Source of the DNA: Candidatus Hydrogenedens sp.
GTDB taxonomy: Bacteria > Hydrogenedentota > Hydrogenedentia > Hydrogenedentales > Hydrogenedentaceae
DNA length: 59,634 nt
Assembly (NCBI GenBank): GCA_035378955.1
Contig: DAOSUS010000013.1
Span: 1 to 59,634 of the forward strand
Reading direction: 5' to 3'
Of this stretch, positions 47,364-56,785 are shown in pieces. The notes beneath the pieces were generated by a model, which worked only from the letters and a program-made list of their open reading frames with translations, ran no database searches and was not told the origin of the DNA. Positions within the stretch are counted from its first letter, which is position 1; each line of letters begins with the position of its first letter. The position numbers were made by a program, and so were the translations under genes.

Positions 47364-47495
47364 ATTAAAAGTATTGAAGGGAGATATTATGAATCACCTG
47401 TTTTTAAGATAGATAAACAGGAACTGGATGAATTTGAAAAAGGGTTCCCTTATAAAGAAAAACACATAACCCCAACTCAGTTAAGACATGAATAG
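47364..47495 (+). pseudogene. Possible remnant of a small gene
   Basis: A good ribosome binding site (GAAGGGAG) precedes ATG 47389, but that frame stops after seven codons. The neighbouring frame from 47364 to TAG 47495 has no ATG yet encodes a protein-like 40-residue stretch (YYESPVFKIDKQELDEFEKG and onward). This looks like a short gene damaged by a frameshift, but it could be chance. Confidence 0.3.
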
Positions 47496-47510
47496 GCATA
47501 AAAAAAACAA

Positions 47511-47586
47511 TGGTGGAGTCGAGGAGGATCGAACTCCCGACCTCATGACTGCCAGTCATGCGCTCTCCCAACTGAGCTACGACCCC
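47511..47586 (-). tRNA. tRNA-Ala (anticodon GGC)
   Basis: A complete 76-nt cloverleaf on the minus strand with encoded CCA. The seven-base acceptor stem GGGGTCG pairs with CGACTCC and includes the G3-U70 wobble that identifies alanine tRNAs. The anticodon loop is CTGGCAG (GGC anticodon) between CATGA and TCATG. D-arm GCTCAGTTGGGAGAGC and T-loop TTCGATC are canonical. A run of eight T on the minus strand just downstream may end transcription. Confidence 0.97.
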
Positions 47587-47705
47587 ACGAGAATTGTTAT
47601 TATAAACTAATTTACCTGTTGTTGTAAAGTAGAGAAATGCATTAGAATTTTATAATTTATTAGAATTAGAAATGTTTTTCTCTAAAATTAAAGGGATAAA
47701 TTAAA

Positions 47706-49091
47706 ATGAAAAAATATTTTTCAAAAAAGCCCCGTATCAATTCTGTTGTGTTCTTTTTATTTCTGATATGTGTTGTCTCTTTCTTTTCCTATGCACAATC
47801 GGACAAAAAAGAAGCCACAGCAATTCTAAGACCTCCATACTTATTAGATGAGTTTGGGCGAATTATTATTTATCATGGGATTACTGTTTCTAACTCTGCA
47901 AAAAGTGCAGAAGATTTTCTGCCATGGCAAAAAAAGGAAGATTTTGCACGATTAAAAGAATGGGGATTTAATTTAGTTCGATATTTAATTTTTTGGGAGG
48001 CAATAGAACCTGTTTCAGGTAAATACAACGATAAATATATGCAAGATACCCTTGAACGATTAAAATGGTTGGAGGAATTAGGAATTGATGTTCTTCTATG
48101 TATTCATCAAGACCTATTTCATCGGCGTTTTGGGGGTAGTGGTTTTCCTGACTGGGCTGTACATGATGGCGGATATCCAGTTACTCCAGTTTCGCCTCCT
48201 TATAAGAATTATTTTACAAAACCTGTAATGAGTTGTTTTGATTATTTCTGGCGGAGTGATTTATTAAAAAATAGTTATATAGATATGGTTAAATATGTCC
48301 TTTCTAATGTAGATAAACTTCCTCATCTGATAGGGATTGAGGTATTTGATGAACCTTGGCCCCATATAGGACCTGGTTTTGAAGCAACCATACTTACAGA
48401 TTTCTATAAGCGTATAGAGAAGATGAAAATTGACAATAACTTTAAAACAACACTTTACTTCCAGCCTATGTTAATTTCCAGTGTTGTTATGCCAACAGGA
48501 TTGCAATTCCAGCCAACAGGGTTCGCCGTATATGCCGTCCGTTACTTTGACCCCTTCTATGAAAACGAAAACAGTACTTATGGAAAAACAAATAACTGGA
48601 TTATGTCAACTACCATTTCTCAAAGAGTCCGCGAGTCCCGCCGATGGGGAATTCCTATGCTAATAACCGATTTTGGTGTAGCACTAAATCCTGCAGAAGC
48701 AATGAGGTTCTTAGATGATTGGTTCTTACTTATGGACCAGTATCATTTAGGCTGGGTATATAATTCTTTTGATCGAGATACGGTGAACCCTTATGGAATA
48801 TTAGATAGTGAAGGAAATTCCAAGCCTGTATTGGGCAAATTAATCCAAACCTATCCTCAAAGAATTGCGGGGAAAAACCCAACATGGTATACCAAGGGAA
48901 ACTTATTTAAACTTAGTTATAAACCAGATGGAAATGTTGCTCCGACGGTTATTTTTATTCCTCGAAGTGATGTAGCAAGACAGGTAGTTGTAAATACAAA
49001 ACCTTATCCCTATGACCCATTTAAGGACTTGCGTTTTGAATATAAAGCCAGTCCCAATGAAAAGACTGTAAATATTGTTGTCCAATGGTAA
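47706..49091 (+). CDS. GH5-family glycoside hydrolase-like protein (endoglycoceramidase-related)
   Basis: 461 residues with a signal peptide. A GH5 barrel related to endoglycoceramidases: GFNLVRYLIFWEAIEPVSGKY, LCIHQDLFHRRFGGSGFPDWA, and the acid/base site IEVFDEPWPH (Glu216, in DEP instead of NEP). At the nucleophile position, family TEFG is TDFG here (Asp322). A beta-sandwich C-terminal domain follows. The changed nucleophile suggests altered or lost hydrolase activity. It is the first of a run of extracytoplasmic/lipid-type genes. Confidence 0.8.
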   Translation: MKKYFSKKPRINSVVFFLFLICVVSFFSYAQSDKKEATAILRPPYLLDEFGRIIIYHGITVSNSAKSAEDFLPWQKKEDFARLKEWGFNLVRYLIFWEAIEPVSGKYNDKYMQDTLERLKWLEELGIDVLLCIHQDLFHRRFGGSGFPDWAVHDGGYPVTPVSPPYKNYFTKPVMSCFDYFWRSDLLKNSYIDMVKYVLSNVDKLPHLIGIEVFDEPWPHIGPGFEATILTDFYKRIEKMKIDNNFKTTLYFQPMLISSVVMPTGLQFQPTGFAVYAVRYFDPFYENENSTYGKTNNWIMSTTISQRVRESRRWGIPMLITDFGVALNPAEAMRFLDDWFLLMDQYHLGWVYNSFDRDTVNPYGILDSEGNSKPVLGKLIQTYPQRIAGKNPTWYTKGNLFKLSYKPDGNVAPTVIFIPRSDVARQVVVNTKPYPYDPFKDLRFEYKASPNEKTVNIVVQW

Positions 49092-49138
49092 AGACATAAA
49101 ATTTATTGACTCTTTAAATTACTCTTTAAAAAATAACT

Positions 49139-50569
49139 GTGTTCACTAATACATTAAAGAATTATTTTCGAGAATATTCAAAATATCCTCTTGTTCAAAC
49201 TTGTGAAGGGGTTATTCGTTTTGGAGAGGTATGGGAAAAATCGGATAGATATATTAAGAGTTTGTCAGTTTTTGAAGGTAAACGCATAGGTCTTGTATCT
49301 GTTCCTTCACCAGAAACTTTGATACTTATCTGTGCTTTGATGAGACTAAATCCCAAAATAATTCTATTTTCACCCTTTGAACCATCGTCATTAATTTATA
49401 GATATATACAAGAAACCCAACCATTAGCTCTTCTTTGTGATGATAATTATGCCTCTAAATATACAGCATCTCCTGTTCCTGTTGTATCGTATAGAAAAAT
49501 TGAAGAAGTAAAACAGTTGAGAATATCGGGTGCCTTAGATAAGCTCCAAATAGGAGAGGAGTGTATATTTATCATAATGACTTCAGGGAGTTCTGCTGCC
49601 CCTAAGAAAGTTGTTTTGACAGGGAGCAATTTATTAAACAATGCCTATTACAGTAATAGAAATCTTATTTTTCAGCCAGGGGATGTTTGGCTTTTGTCGT
49701 TACCTTTGTTTCATGTTTCGGGCTTATCTGTTTTATTTCGTTCAATAGAAAGTGGAGGTAGTATTTATATCCCGTCTGAAAATATCCGTTGGTGGGAAAT
49801 GGATTTGCCGCCTGAGGTAACCCATATTTCCGTGGTTAGCACAATTATGAAAAGATTACTGGATAAAGAGAATTATTTTTTAAGGAAAAGGATACAAGGT
49901 ATATTATTAGGAGGAGGCCCCATCCCCGAAGGGATAGTTCGTAGATGTTATGATATGGGTTTGCCTCTATATACAACTTATGGTTTATCGGAAATGTCTT
50001 CGCAAGTAACAACAACATGCCCAGATGATACTTTATCTCATTTATTAACCAGTGGAAAACCTCTTGTCCCTGATACAGTAAAAATAGGTAAAGATGGGGA
50101 TATTTTCGTTCGCGGTCCATGTAGATTTCAGGGATATTTGCGAGAAAATACAGTGGAACAACCGTTTGATGAGGAAGGTTGGTTTGTTACTCAGGATATA
50201 GGAAAATGGACTTCGGATGGTTACCTTCAAATATTAGGTAGGAAGGATAATGTTTTTATATGTGGGGGTGAAAATATCCAGCCAGAAGAGATTGAAAATC
50301 AAATTATGTCCAGTGGCTTTGTGGATAAAGTTATGGTTGTTCCTAAGAAAGATGAGGAATATGGATATGTTCCTGTTGCTTTTGTCGACTTTTCCGAGGA
50401 CAATAAGGAAAAGGCTTTGAATGAATATCTCCAAGAGCGAATATCCGGTATAAAAATACCCAAGTGTTATTTGCCTTTCCCTTCGGAATTTGAGGAAAAA
50501 GGAATAAAAATATCTCGAAAGAAATTAACAGAATGGGTATGTAATAACATAAAACAAAAAGGAAAATAA
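49139..50569 (+). CDS. AMP-dependent acyl-CoA synthetase (MenE-like)
   Basis: 476 residues of the ANL superfamily. Phosphate-binding loop MTSGSSAAPKK, TTYGLSEMSS (A5 motif) and the GRKDNVFICGGENIQPEEIE hinge (A8) are present. It activates a carboxylic acid as acyl-AMP and then acyl-CoA. Size and motif style are close to o-succinylbenzoate-CoA ligase, but no other menaquinone gene lies nearby. GTG start with no strong ribosome binding site. It lies one base before the CocE-like lipoprotein gene. Confidence 0.84.
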   Translation: MFTNTLKNYFREYSKYPLVQTCEGVIRFGEVWEKSDRYIKSLSVFEGKRIGLVSVPSPETLILICALMRLNPKIILFSPFEPSSLIYRYIQETQPLALLCDDNYASKYTASPVPVVSYRKIEEVKQLRISGALDKLQIGEECIFIIMTSGSSAAPKKVVLTGSNLLNNAYYSNRNLIFQPGDVWLLSLPLFHVSGLSVLFRSIESGGSIYIPSENIRWWEMDLPPEVTHISVVSTIMKRLLDKENYFLRKRIQGILLGGGPIPEGIVRRCYDMGLPLYTTYGLSEMSSQVTTTCPDDTLSHLLTSGKPLVPDTVKIGKDGDIFVRGPCRFQGYLRENTVEQPFDEEGWFVTQDIGKWTSDGYLQILGRKDNVFICGGENIQPEEIENQIMSSGFVDKVMVVPKKDEEYGYVPVAFVDFSEDNKEKALNEYLQERISGIKIPKCYLPFPSEFEEKGIKISRKKLTEWVCNNIKQKGK

Positions 50570-50570
50570 C

Positions 50571-52211
50571 ATGAAAATAGTCAAGAAAATAATTGTTTTA
50601 TCGTTCCTTCTTTTGTTGTTTCTTTCTTGTGATATTTTTTCTACAGAGCGTTCTATAGAAATTCCCATGAGTGATGGGATAAAACTTAAAGCAGAATTAT
50701 GGCTTCCAGACCTTGTGGGTTCCTTCCCTGTTTTATTAGAACGAACTCCTTATAATCGCAAAGAAATAATTAAAATGCACCGACATCTTGTTGATAGTGG
50801 TTATGCTGTTTTGGTTCAAAATTTACGGGGAACGGTAGGGTCAGAAGGGAAATGGGAAGTATTTGGTAGTGATAGTTGGGGAGGTCCCGGTAAGCAAGAT
50901 GGAATAGATACCGTAGAGTGGATAAAACAGCAAAAATGGTGCAATGGTAAAATTGGTTTGATGGGTTTTTCTGCTTCTGCCATATCTGCCCAATTGCTAT
51001 TAGCCTCCCGTCCCGAAGGTGTGCAGTGTGCGTATTTAGTAGCCGGTTCAGACAATTTTTATGAAACCATATTTCCCAATGGTTGTTATCGAAAAAATAC
51101 CATCGAAGAATGGGGACCAGCAAAAGAATATCTCCCGGAGATTATAAAACACCCTTCGTATGATGAATTTTGGGAAAGACGTAATGCTCGAGAACGAGCA
51201 GGACAGATAAATGTCCCTGTATTTATTGTTGGCGGATGGTTCGATTTATTTCAGCGTAGTTCCACTGAATTTTTCAGACTATTGAACATGAACACAAACT
51301 CTCCGACATTCGGAAAATGCAAATTGATTATGCACCCACTATCTCATGCGGCAAACTCCGGAGAACTTGTCCTCGAAGACCGTAATAAAACAAATCTTGA
51401 TGAGAAAGTGGGAAGTATGCAAGAATGGTTTAACTATTGGCTAAAAGAGATAGATAATGGTTTGTATAATAAATCTGCGGTAGGAATGTATATCATCGGA
51501 GATGGTCAAAATCCGGGAGAAATAGGGAATACTTACCAATTTTATAATAACCTGCCCTGGAGTTCTAATCCTGTTAAAATGTTTTTAATTTCAGGAGGAA
51601 ACCTCTCATTGAAAACACCAACTGAAGAGGGCAATTTCTCCTCCTATATCTATGACCCACTTGACCCAACTCCATCAAAAGGAGGAAACAATCTTATTCC
51701 GCCGTCAGGTCCTCATGACCAAAGAGAAATTGAACAAAGAAACGATTTGCTTATTTTCACATCACCACCCTTAAAAAAACACTTAACCCTAATAGGTCCT
51801 ATAAAAGTCCATCTATATGCTTCTACGAATGTAAAAGATACCGATTTCGGAGTGCGGTTTTGTGATGTTTATCCCGATGGCAGGTCTATGTTAATGAATG
51901 AGGGTATGGTCAAAGCACGCTATCGGGAAAATATTCGTGAGGAAAAATTTATTGAACCCGGGAAAATATATGAATACGAAATTGACCTTTGGGATACGGC
52001 ATTAGTTCTTGCACCGGAACATCGAATACGAATAACTATTATTTCTGCAAGTAATCCGCGCTATGAACCCAATCCCAATACAGGTGAGCCTTTCCGTCAA
52101 CATACCCAAACACTAAATGCCACCCAACAGATTTATCATGATAAATCTCATCCCTCATACATACTTTTGCCTTGTATTGATACCAGCGATGTATTACACG
52201 ATTTGTTTTAA
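50571..52211 (+). CDS. CocE/NonD-family hydrolase, lipoprotein
   Basis: 546 residues. The signal ends in a lipobox-like LFLSC, so membrane-anchored lipoprotein. The alpha/beta hydrolase domain has DGIKLKAELWLP, PYNRK, and nucleophile elbow GLMGFSASA (Ser), followed by a C-terminal jelly-roll PepX_C domain (HRIRITIISASNPRYEPNPN). It is probably an X-Pro-type peptidase or esterase acting in the periplasm. It lies one base after the acyl-CoA ligase gene, so it is likely co-translated with it. Confidence 0.86.
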   Translation: MKIVKKIIVLSFLLLLFLSCDIFSTERSIEIPMSDGIKLKAELWLPDLVGSFPVLLERTPYNRKEIIKMHRHLVDSGYAVLVQNLRGTVGSEGKWEVFGSDSWGGPGKQDGIDTVEWIKQQKWCNGKIGLMGFSASAISAQLLLASRPEGVQCAYLVAGSDNFYETIFPNGCYRKNTIEEWGPAKEYLPEIIKHPSYDEFWERRNARERAGQINVPVFIVGGWFDLFQRSSTEFFRLLNMNTNSPTFGKCKLIMHPLSHAANSGELVLEDRNKTNLDEKVGSMQEWFNYWLKEIDNGLYNKSAVGMYIIGDGQNPGEIGNTYQFYNNLPWSSNPVKMFLISGGNLSLKTPTEEGNFSSYIYDPLDPTPSKGGNNLIPPSGPHDQREIEQRNDLLIFTSPPLKKHLTLIGPIKVHLYASTNVKDTDFGVRFCDVYPDGRSMLMNEGMVKARYRENIREEKFIEPGKIYEYEIDLWDTALVLAPEHRIRITIISASNPRYEPNPNTGEPFRQHTQTLNATQQIYHDKSHPSYILLPCIDTSDVLHDLF

Positions 52212-52347
52212 TCTTTATTGGAATAGTTTTAAAAAATATGTCGAATATCTTCCCAATAATTAGAGATGAAAGATAGCGATAAACTAATATAGATTAAATT
52301 GAAATGAAATAGATTAATTAAATCTTTATTTAACAAAGGAGAAAACT

Positions 52348-54480
52348 ATGAATATAAGCAAAAAAAGTATTAGTTTAATGAGTTTCATGTTTTTATTTCT
52401 TCTTGTCCCATTTGCAGAAGGTGCCTCGATGACTATATATGTCTCCCCGCAGGAAGGGCAACAAGGGAATGGAACAAATCTTTCTCCTTTTACTTCCTTA
52501 CTACAAGTTAGAGATTATATACGCTCTATAAAACAGACAAAAGGACTTCCTGATGGAGGTATAGAGGTTATACTCAAAGAAGGAGAATATAAATTAAATG
52601 ATACACTTGTTTTCACAAAGGAAGATAGTGGAACACCCCAAGCACCAATTATTTACCGCGGGGAAGAAAATGTGTATGTATCTTTTAACGGTGGTATTCG
52701 ATTGGAAGGATTTAAAAAGGTAGAAAACGAAACAGGTTCGGAACGACTTCATGCAGAAGTAAAAGATAAAATTTATGTTATTGATTTAAAAAAATATGGA
52801 ATAAAAGAATTGCCTCCTTTAGAACTGGCAGGTTTTGGGAGTGCAAAAGTGCGTTCAAAAGATAGAAGTTATAACAACTATAATACATGCCCTTGCCCCG
52901 AACTGTTTTTCAATAAATTACCAATGACTTTATCTCGCTTTCCTAATGAAGGTTTTTTGAAGGTAGCGGCTGTTCAAGGTGAAAAAGTAGAGCCGGAAAA
53001 TCCAAATGCTTATTTAATGAAAAATGTCCGATTAAAGTTAGATGGGTGCAACTTGGCAGAATGGTCAAAAGAAACCAATATTTTACTTTATGGTTATTGG
53101 TATTACGATTGGGCAGATTCGTATGAGACGGTAATTTCTGTTGATAAAGAAAAGGGAGAGGTGCAATTAGCAGGTCCGGGTTCTGCGTATGGCTATCGAG
53201 AAGGAGCCCGATATTATGCAATCAATTTATTATGTGGATTAGACCAACCCGGAGAGTGGTGTATAGACAGAGAACATCTCTTATTGTATTTCTATCCACC
53301 TACTTCTCTGGATGGTGCTATTGTGGAATTATCCTTATTTGACAAACCTATGGTTATTTTTGATAAAGCGGAATATATTTCTTTTGAGCGAGTTCATTTC
53401 CGTTTAGGAGCAAGTAATCTGGTGCAGATATTCGATGGAGAAGCCATTCAAATATTAGGTTGTAGTTTTCGAGAATCAGCAGGTTATGGTTTAACTATTA
53501 ATATGGGGAAAGGTCATCGTGTTCAGTCCTGCGATTTTCATTACTTAGGGAAAGGGGGAATATATATGAATGGTGGAGACCGTAAAACATTAACACCCAG
53601 TGGTTTTATTGTTGATAATTGCTACTTTTCGAACCTGGCGCGTATTGACCACACTTATAATCCAGCAGTGTATATGAATGGTGTAGGACATAAAATCTCC
53701 CACAATTTAGTTCATCATATACCCAGTAGTGCTTTCAGAACAGATGTGAATGATTCCATTATTGAATTTAACGAAGTATTTAATGTCTTATTAGAATCAG
53801 ATGACCAGGGTGGAGCCGATATGTGGGGAAATCCAACCTATCGAGGATTAGTATTCCGTTATAATTACTGGCACCATATTGGAAGTTGGCGAGAAGGAAC
53901 CGAACAACTCGCCTGTGGTCAAGCAGGTATTCGTTTAGATGATGCCATTAGCGGCGTTCATATCTACGGGAATATTTTCTATCATAGTTCAGCAGGTAAT
54001 TTCGGAGGTGTTCAGATACACGGAGGCAAAGATAATCTTGTTGAGAACTGTATTTTTGCCAATTGCCGAATTGGAATTAGTTGTAGTCCTTGGACACGGG
54101 AACGTTGGCTTAATTTTGTAAAAGATGCCCTTGATAATCCAGCAATAGATAAAGAATTGTATTTAACCCGTTATCCGGATTTAAAAAATCTTTTGGAAGA
54201 CAATAACAAAAACTCTGCACAGAAAAATATCTTCTGGAATTGTGGGCAAATTGTGTTGCGAAAACCCTCTAATTTTATATATGAAAATAATTTAGAAATA
54301 AAAGAACCCCAATTATTCCCCAAAATAGAGTTCGGAGATTTTACAACAAATTCAGAATTTTTGAAAACTCAAAATTTTGAATTTGAGCCTATTCCTTTTG
54401 AGAAAATTGGACTTTACATAGACCAATATCGCAAAAAATTACCTTTAGATGTTATTCAATCAGGGAGAAGGCAAAATTAA
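52348..54480 (+). CDS. Secreted right-handed beta-helix protein
   Basis: 710 residues with a signal peptide (about 1-26). The opening IYVSPQEGQQGNGTNLSPF, RDYIRSIKQTKG and GGIEVILKEGEYKLNDTLVF are typical of right-handed parallel beta-helix polysaccharide enzymes. The middle has repeated coils (ISHNLVHHIPSSAFR, IYGNIFYHSS, NLVENCIFANCRIGIS). It probably binds or cleaves a polysaccharide; GH or lyase family cannot be assigned by eye. AAAGGAG lies upstream of the ATG. Confidence 0.8.
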   Translation: MNISKKSISLMSFMFLFLLVPFAEGASMTIYVSPQEGQQGNGTNLSPFTSLLQVRDYIRSIKQTKGLPDGGIEVILKEGEYKLNDTLVFTKEDSGTPQAPIIYRGEENVYVSFNGGIRLEGFKKVENETGSERLHAEVKDKIYVIDLKKYGIKELPPLELAGFGSAKVRSKDRSYNNYNTCPCPELFFNKLPMTLSRFPNEGFLKVAAVQGEKVEPENPNAYLMKNVRLKLDGCNLAEWSKETNILLYGYWYYDWADSYETVISVDKEKGEVQLAGPGSAYGYREGARYYAINLLCGLDQPGEWCIDREHLLLYFYPPTSLDGAIVELSLFDKPMVIFDKAEYISFERVHFRLGASNLVQIFDGEAIQILGCSFRESAGYGLTINMGKGHRVQSCDFHYLGKGGIYMNGGDRKTLTPSGFIVDNCYFSNLARIDHTYNPAVYMNGVGHKISHNLVHHIPSSAFRTDVNDSIIEFNEVFNVLLESDDQGGADMWGNPTYRGLVFRYNYWHHIGSWREGTEQLACGQAGIRLDDAISGVHIYGNIFYHSSAGNFGGVQIHGGKDNLVENCIFANCRIGISCSPWTRERWLNFVKDALDNPAIDKELYLTRYPDLKNLLEDNNKNSAQKNIFWNCGQIVLRKPSNFIYENNLEIKEPQLFPKIEFGDFTTNSEFLKTQNFEFEPIPFEKIGLYIDQYRKKLPLDVIQSGRRQN

Positions 54481-54691
54481 ATACACACAATAAACAGTAG
54501 ATTAATAGCAATCCTATTCTACCTAAGGTATATTTTTTAAAGCCAAATCATTCAAAAGAATTTTTAAAAACGGCTTGTATTTTGTTAAAAAATTATAAAA
54601 ATCTTAATAATTGAATTTATGGAATTTAGCCCTTGAATAACAGAATTTACTTATATTATGGCAAAAAAAATAAAATTTTTTAAAATTTTTC
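54481..54691. other. AT-rich spacer upstream of the flagellin promoter
   Basis: No gene seen. It contains long A/T runs (for example AAAAAAAATAAAATTTTTT near 54663-54681) that may act as an upstream promoter element for the sigma-28 promoter that follows. Confidence 0.3.
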
Positions 54692-54718
54692 TAAAGTTTT
54701 TTCTAAAGTTGCCGATAA
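54692..54718 (+). promoter_or_regulatory. Sigma-28 (FliA) flagellin promoter
   Basis: TAAAGTTT (54692-54699), an 11-base spacer, then GCCGATAA (54711-54718). This matches the flagellar sigma-28 consensus TAAAGTTT-N11-GCCGATAA at every position. It lies about 250 bases before the first flagellin. No second copy was seen before flagellins 2-4, so these may depend on readthrough from here. Confidence 0.93.
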
Positions 54719-54766
54719 AATAGATGTAAAGCGGTAAAAGACACAGTTGAATATGGAAAACAAAAG

Positions 54767-54970
54767 GGTGTCCGAAGACATCGAAAGGAGGTGACACCAA
54801 GGAATGTCAGTTCGGACCAGAGTAGTAAACAAAATTGAATATAAATGCTAAGGTATGTCGTAGGGACGCGACAAAAAACCGAAGCATATTTGTTGTTTTG
54901 ATTAAGGGACAATCGAAACAACACAAAAGCAAGGACGCAAAAATAACATTAACTCATGGAGGAATTTGTT
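54767..54970 (+). promoter_or_regulatory. Structured leader of the first flagellin gene
   Basis: A long 5' leader. GGTGTC (54770-54775) can pair with GACACC (54793-54798), enclosing a consensus AAAGGAGGTGA ribosome binding site, or form a short TGTC-CGAA-GACA hairpin instead. Further down, TGTCG/CGACA (54856-54873, loop TAGGGACG) and a 13-bp stem (54891-54903/54911-54923, loop AAGGGAC) both display AGGGAC in the loop. A 15-codon frame (MSVRTRVVNKIEYKC) starts near 54803. These features suggest post-transcriptional control, possibly by CsrA. Confidence 0.5.
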
Positions 54971-55786
54971 ATGGGTCTTAGAATTAACACCAATATTCCG
55001 TCGCTAAATGCGGCACGAGTTTTACGGCGTTCAACGCTGGATTTGAACAAAACCTTAGAACGGCTTTCGAGCGGGTTAAGAATCAACCGTGCAGCCGATG
55101 ATGCGGCAGGTCTTGCAATTGCGGAAGCGTTTCGTTCTATTGTTCGTGGTTCTAATGTGGCACAGCGGAATGCTCAGGACGGTATTAGTCTGGTTCAGAC
55201 CGCAGAAGGTGCATTAAGCGAAACCACGAACATATTGCAACGGATACGCGAATTAGCAGTGCAGGCAGCAAATGGCACTCAGAGCGATACTAACCGTGCA
55301 GCTATTAACACAGAAGTACAACAATTATTAGAGCAAATTGACAAGATTGCTACTAATACGGAATTTAATGGGATTTATGTACTGAGTGCTACCCAGTCCG
55401 TTATCTTGCAAGTTGGTGCCTTCAGTGGTCAGGTATTGGCAATAACTGTTACGGGTGCGAAGACAAACGATCTTTCTATTAATTCAGTAAATGTATCTAC
55501 AATGGCGGGTGCAGTTTCTGCATTGTCATTAGTAGATAACGCATTAAAGAGTGTTAATTCGCTCCGCGCTACTCTGGGTGCTTATCAGAATCGTCTTGAA
55601 TTTACAATTAATACACTGGCGATTCAGGAAGAAAATTCCGCTTCATCGGAAAGTGCTATTCGCGATGCAGACATTGCACAGGAGACAATACGGTTTACCC
55701 GCAACCAGATATTGGTGAATGCGGGTACCTCTGTACTTGCCCAATCGAATGTTGTTCCGCAGACGGCATTGCAACTGTTAAGATAA
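54971..55786 (+). CDS. Flagellin (copy 1)
   Basis: 271 residues, starting at MGLRINTN behind GGAGGA; an ATG at 54956 lies within the ribosome binding region and is rejected as a start. The N-terminal D0/D1 domain (RRSTLDLNKTLERLSSGLRI and onward) and C-terminal D1/D0 (FTINTLAIQEENSASSESAIRDADIAQ-type motif) are complete. The middle (about 140-190) is short, so the filament surface domains D2/D3 are almost absent. LQRIRELAVQ is the conserved D1 motif recognised by TLR5 in other bacteria. Confidence 0.95.
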   Translation: MGLRINTNIPSLNAARVLRRSTLDLNKTLERLSSGLRINRAADDAAGLAIAEAFRSIVRGSNVAQRNAQDGISLVQTAEGALSETTNILQRIRELAVQAANGTQSDTNRAAINTEVQQLLEQIDKIATNTEFNGIYVLSATQSVILQVGAFSGQVLAITVTGAKTNDLSINSVNVSTMAGAVSALSLVDNALKSVNSLRATLGAYQNRLEFTINTLAIQEENSASSESAIRDADIAQETIRFTRNQILVNAGTSVLAQSNVVPQTALQLLR

Positions 55787-55828
55787 CAAAACTTAAACAG
55801 TAAAAGGTGTGTAACAATGAACCAATTA

Positions 55829-55845
55829 TGGGCAGGGAAAGCCCA
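55829..55845 (+). promoter_or_regulatory. GGA-loop hairpin before flagellin 2
   Basis: TGGGC (55829-55833) pairs with GCCCA (55841-55845) around loop AGGGAAA, lying about 20 bases before the flagellin 2 ribosome binding site. The hairpin falls inside a 12-codon frame beginning ATG 55817. Similar AGGGA loops occur in the leader of flagellin 1, so it may be a CsrA-type site. Confidence 0.4.
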
Positions 55846-55876
55846 AAAAAAATAAGTAACTCAAGGAGGAATAACT

Positions 55877-56692
55877 ATGGGACTTCGTATTAACACCAAT
55901 GTATCAGCGTTAAACGCTGCTCGTGTGTTACGGCGTAGCACACTGGATTTAAACAAAACTTTAGAGCAATTGTCCAGTGGCTTAAGAATTAATCGTGCTG
56001 CGGATGATGCAGCGGGACTGGCTATTGCAGAAAATTTCCGAGCTCAAGTTCGTGGAACACAAGTTGCCCAACGCAATGTTCAGGATGGTATAAGTTTGGT
56101 TCAAACTGCAGAAGGTGCGTTGAGCGAAACGACAAACATCCTTCAACGGATTCGTGAACTAGCCGTACAGGCAGCCAATGGAACACAAAGTGATACGAAT
56201 CGTGCAGCAATTCAGACCGAAGTGGATCAACTTGTCGGTCAAATTGATAAAATTGCAACAGACACAGAGTTCAATGGTATCAAAGTTCTAACCGGTGCTC
56301 AATCCGTTGTGATGCAGGCAGGGTATTTACAAGGACAAACGCTAAGTCTAACTATCAGTGGAGCCACAGCAGCGATACTGAGTGTGAACAATTTAGCGGT
56401 GTCCTCTCGTGCTCTTGCAGAATCGGCTATTACACTAGTTGATAATGCTTTGAAATCCGTAAATACCTTACGGGCAACGCTGGGTGCTTATCAGAACCGT
56501 ATGGAGTTTACTATTAATACCTTAGCAATACAGCAAGAAAACTCGGCAGCGTCTGAAAGTGCTATTCGCGATGCGGATATTGCTCAGGTAACCATTCGGT
56601 TTACCCGGAACCAGATACTTGTAAATGCAGGAACTTCTGTATTAGCCCAAGCTAATGTCGTTCCACAAACAGCGTTACAGTTATTAAGATAA
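55877..56692 (+). CDS. Flagellin (copy 2)
   Basis: 271 residues, near-identical in its D0/D1 halves to copy 1. The central part (about 145-185, VVMQAGYLQGQTLSLTISG and following) differs from the other copies. AAGGAGG lies before the ATG. It is exported by the flagellar type III system as filament subunit. Confidence 0.95.
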   Translation: MGLRINTNVSALNAARVLRRSTLDLNKTLEQLSSGLRINRAADDAAGLAIAENFRAQVRGTQVAQRNVQDGISLVQTAEGALSETTNILQRIRELAVQAANGTQSDTNRAAIQTEVDQLVGQIDKIATDTEFNGIKVLTGAQSVVMQAGYLQGQTLSLTISGATAAILSVNNLAVSSRALAESAITLVDNALKSVNTLRATLGAYQNRMEFTINTLAIQQENSAASESAIRDADIAQVTIRFTRNQILVNAGTSVLAQANVVPQTALQLLR

Positions 56693-56743
56693 TTTGTGGA
56701 AAACATTAAGTTTGATTAAATTTGAATTATTATTGGACAAAAA

Positions 56744-56755
56744 GTACATGGATGG
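56744..56755 (+). promoter_or_regulatory. CsrA-like binding sequence before flagellin 3
   Basis: GTACATGGATGG matches 10 of 12 positions of the known high-affinity CsrA consensus RUACARGGAUGU, with the central GGA. It lies about 15 bases ahead of the GGAGGAA ribosome binding site, where a repressor could occlude translation. The role is inferred. Confidence 0.45.
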
Positions 56756-56785
56756 AATAACTATAACTCATGGAGGAATTTAGTT

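Noticed and set aside
54719..54970. c-di-GMP (GEMM) riboswitch before flagellin
   Set aside because: GGACGCAAA-like fragments occur, but I could not assemble the paired P1/P2/P3 core or the conserved tetraloop-receptor.
54956..54970. Upstream ATG as the start of flagellin 1
   Set aside because: It overlaps the ribosome binding site GGAGGA; all four copies start at MGLRINTN.
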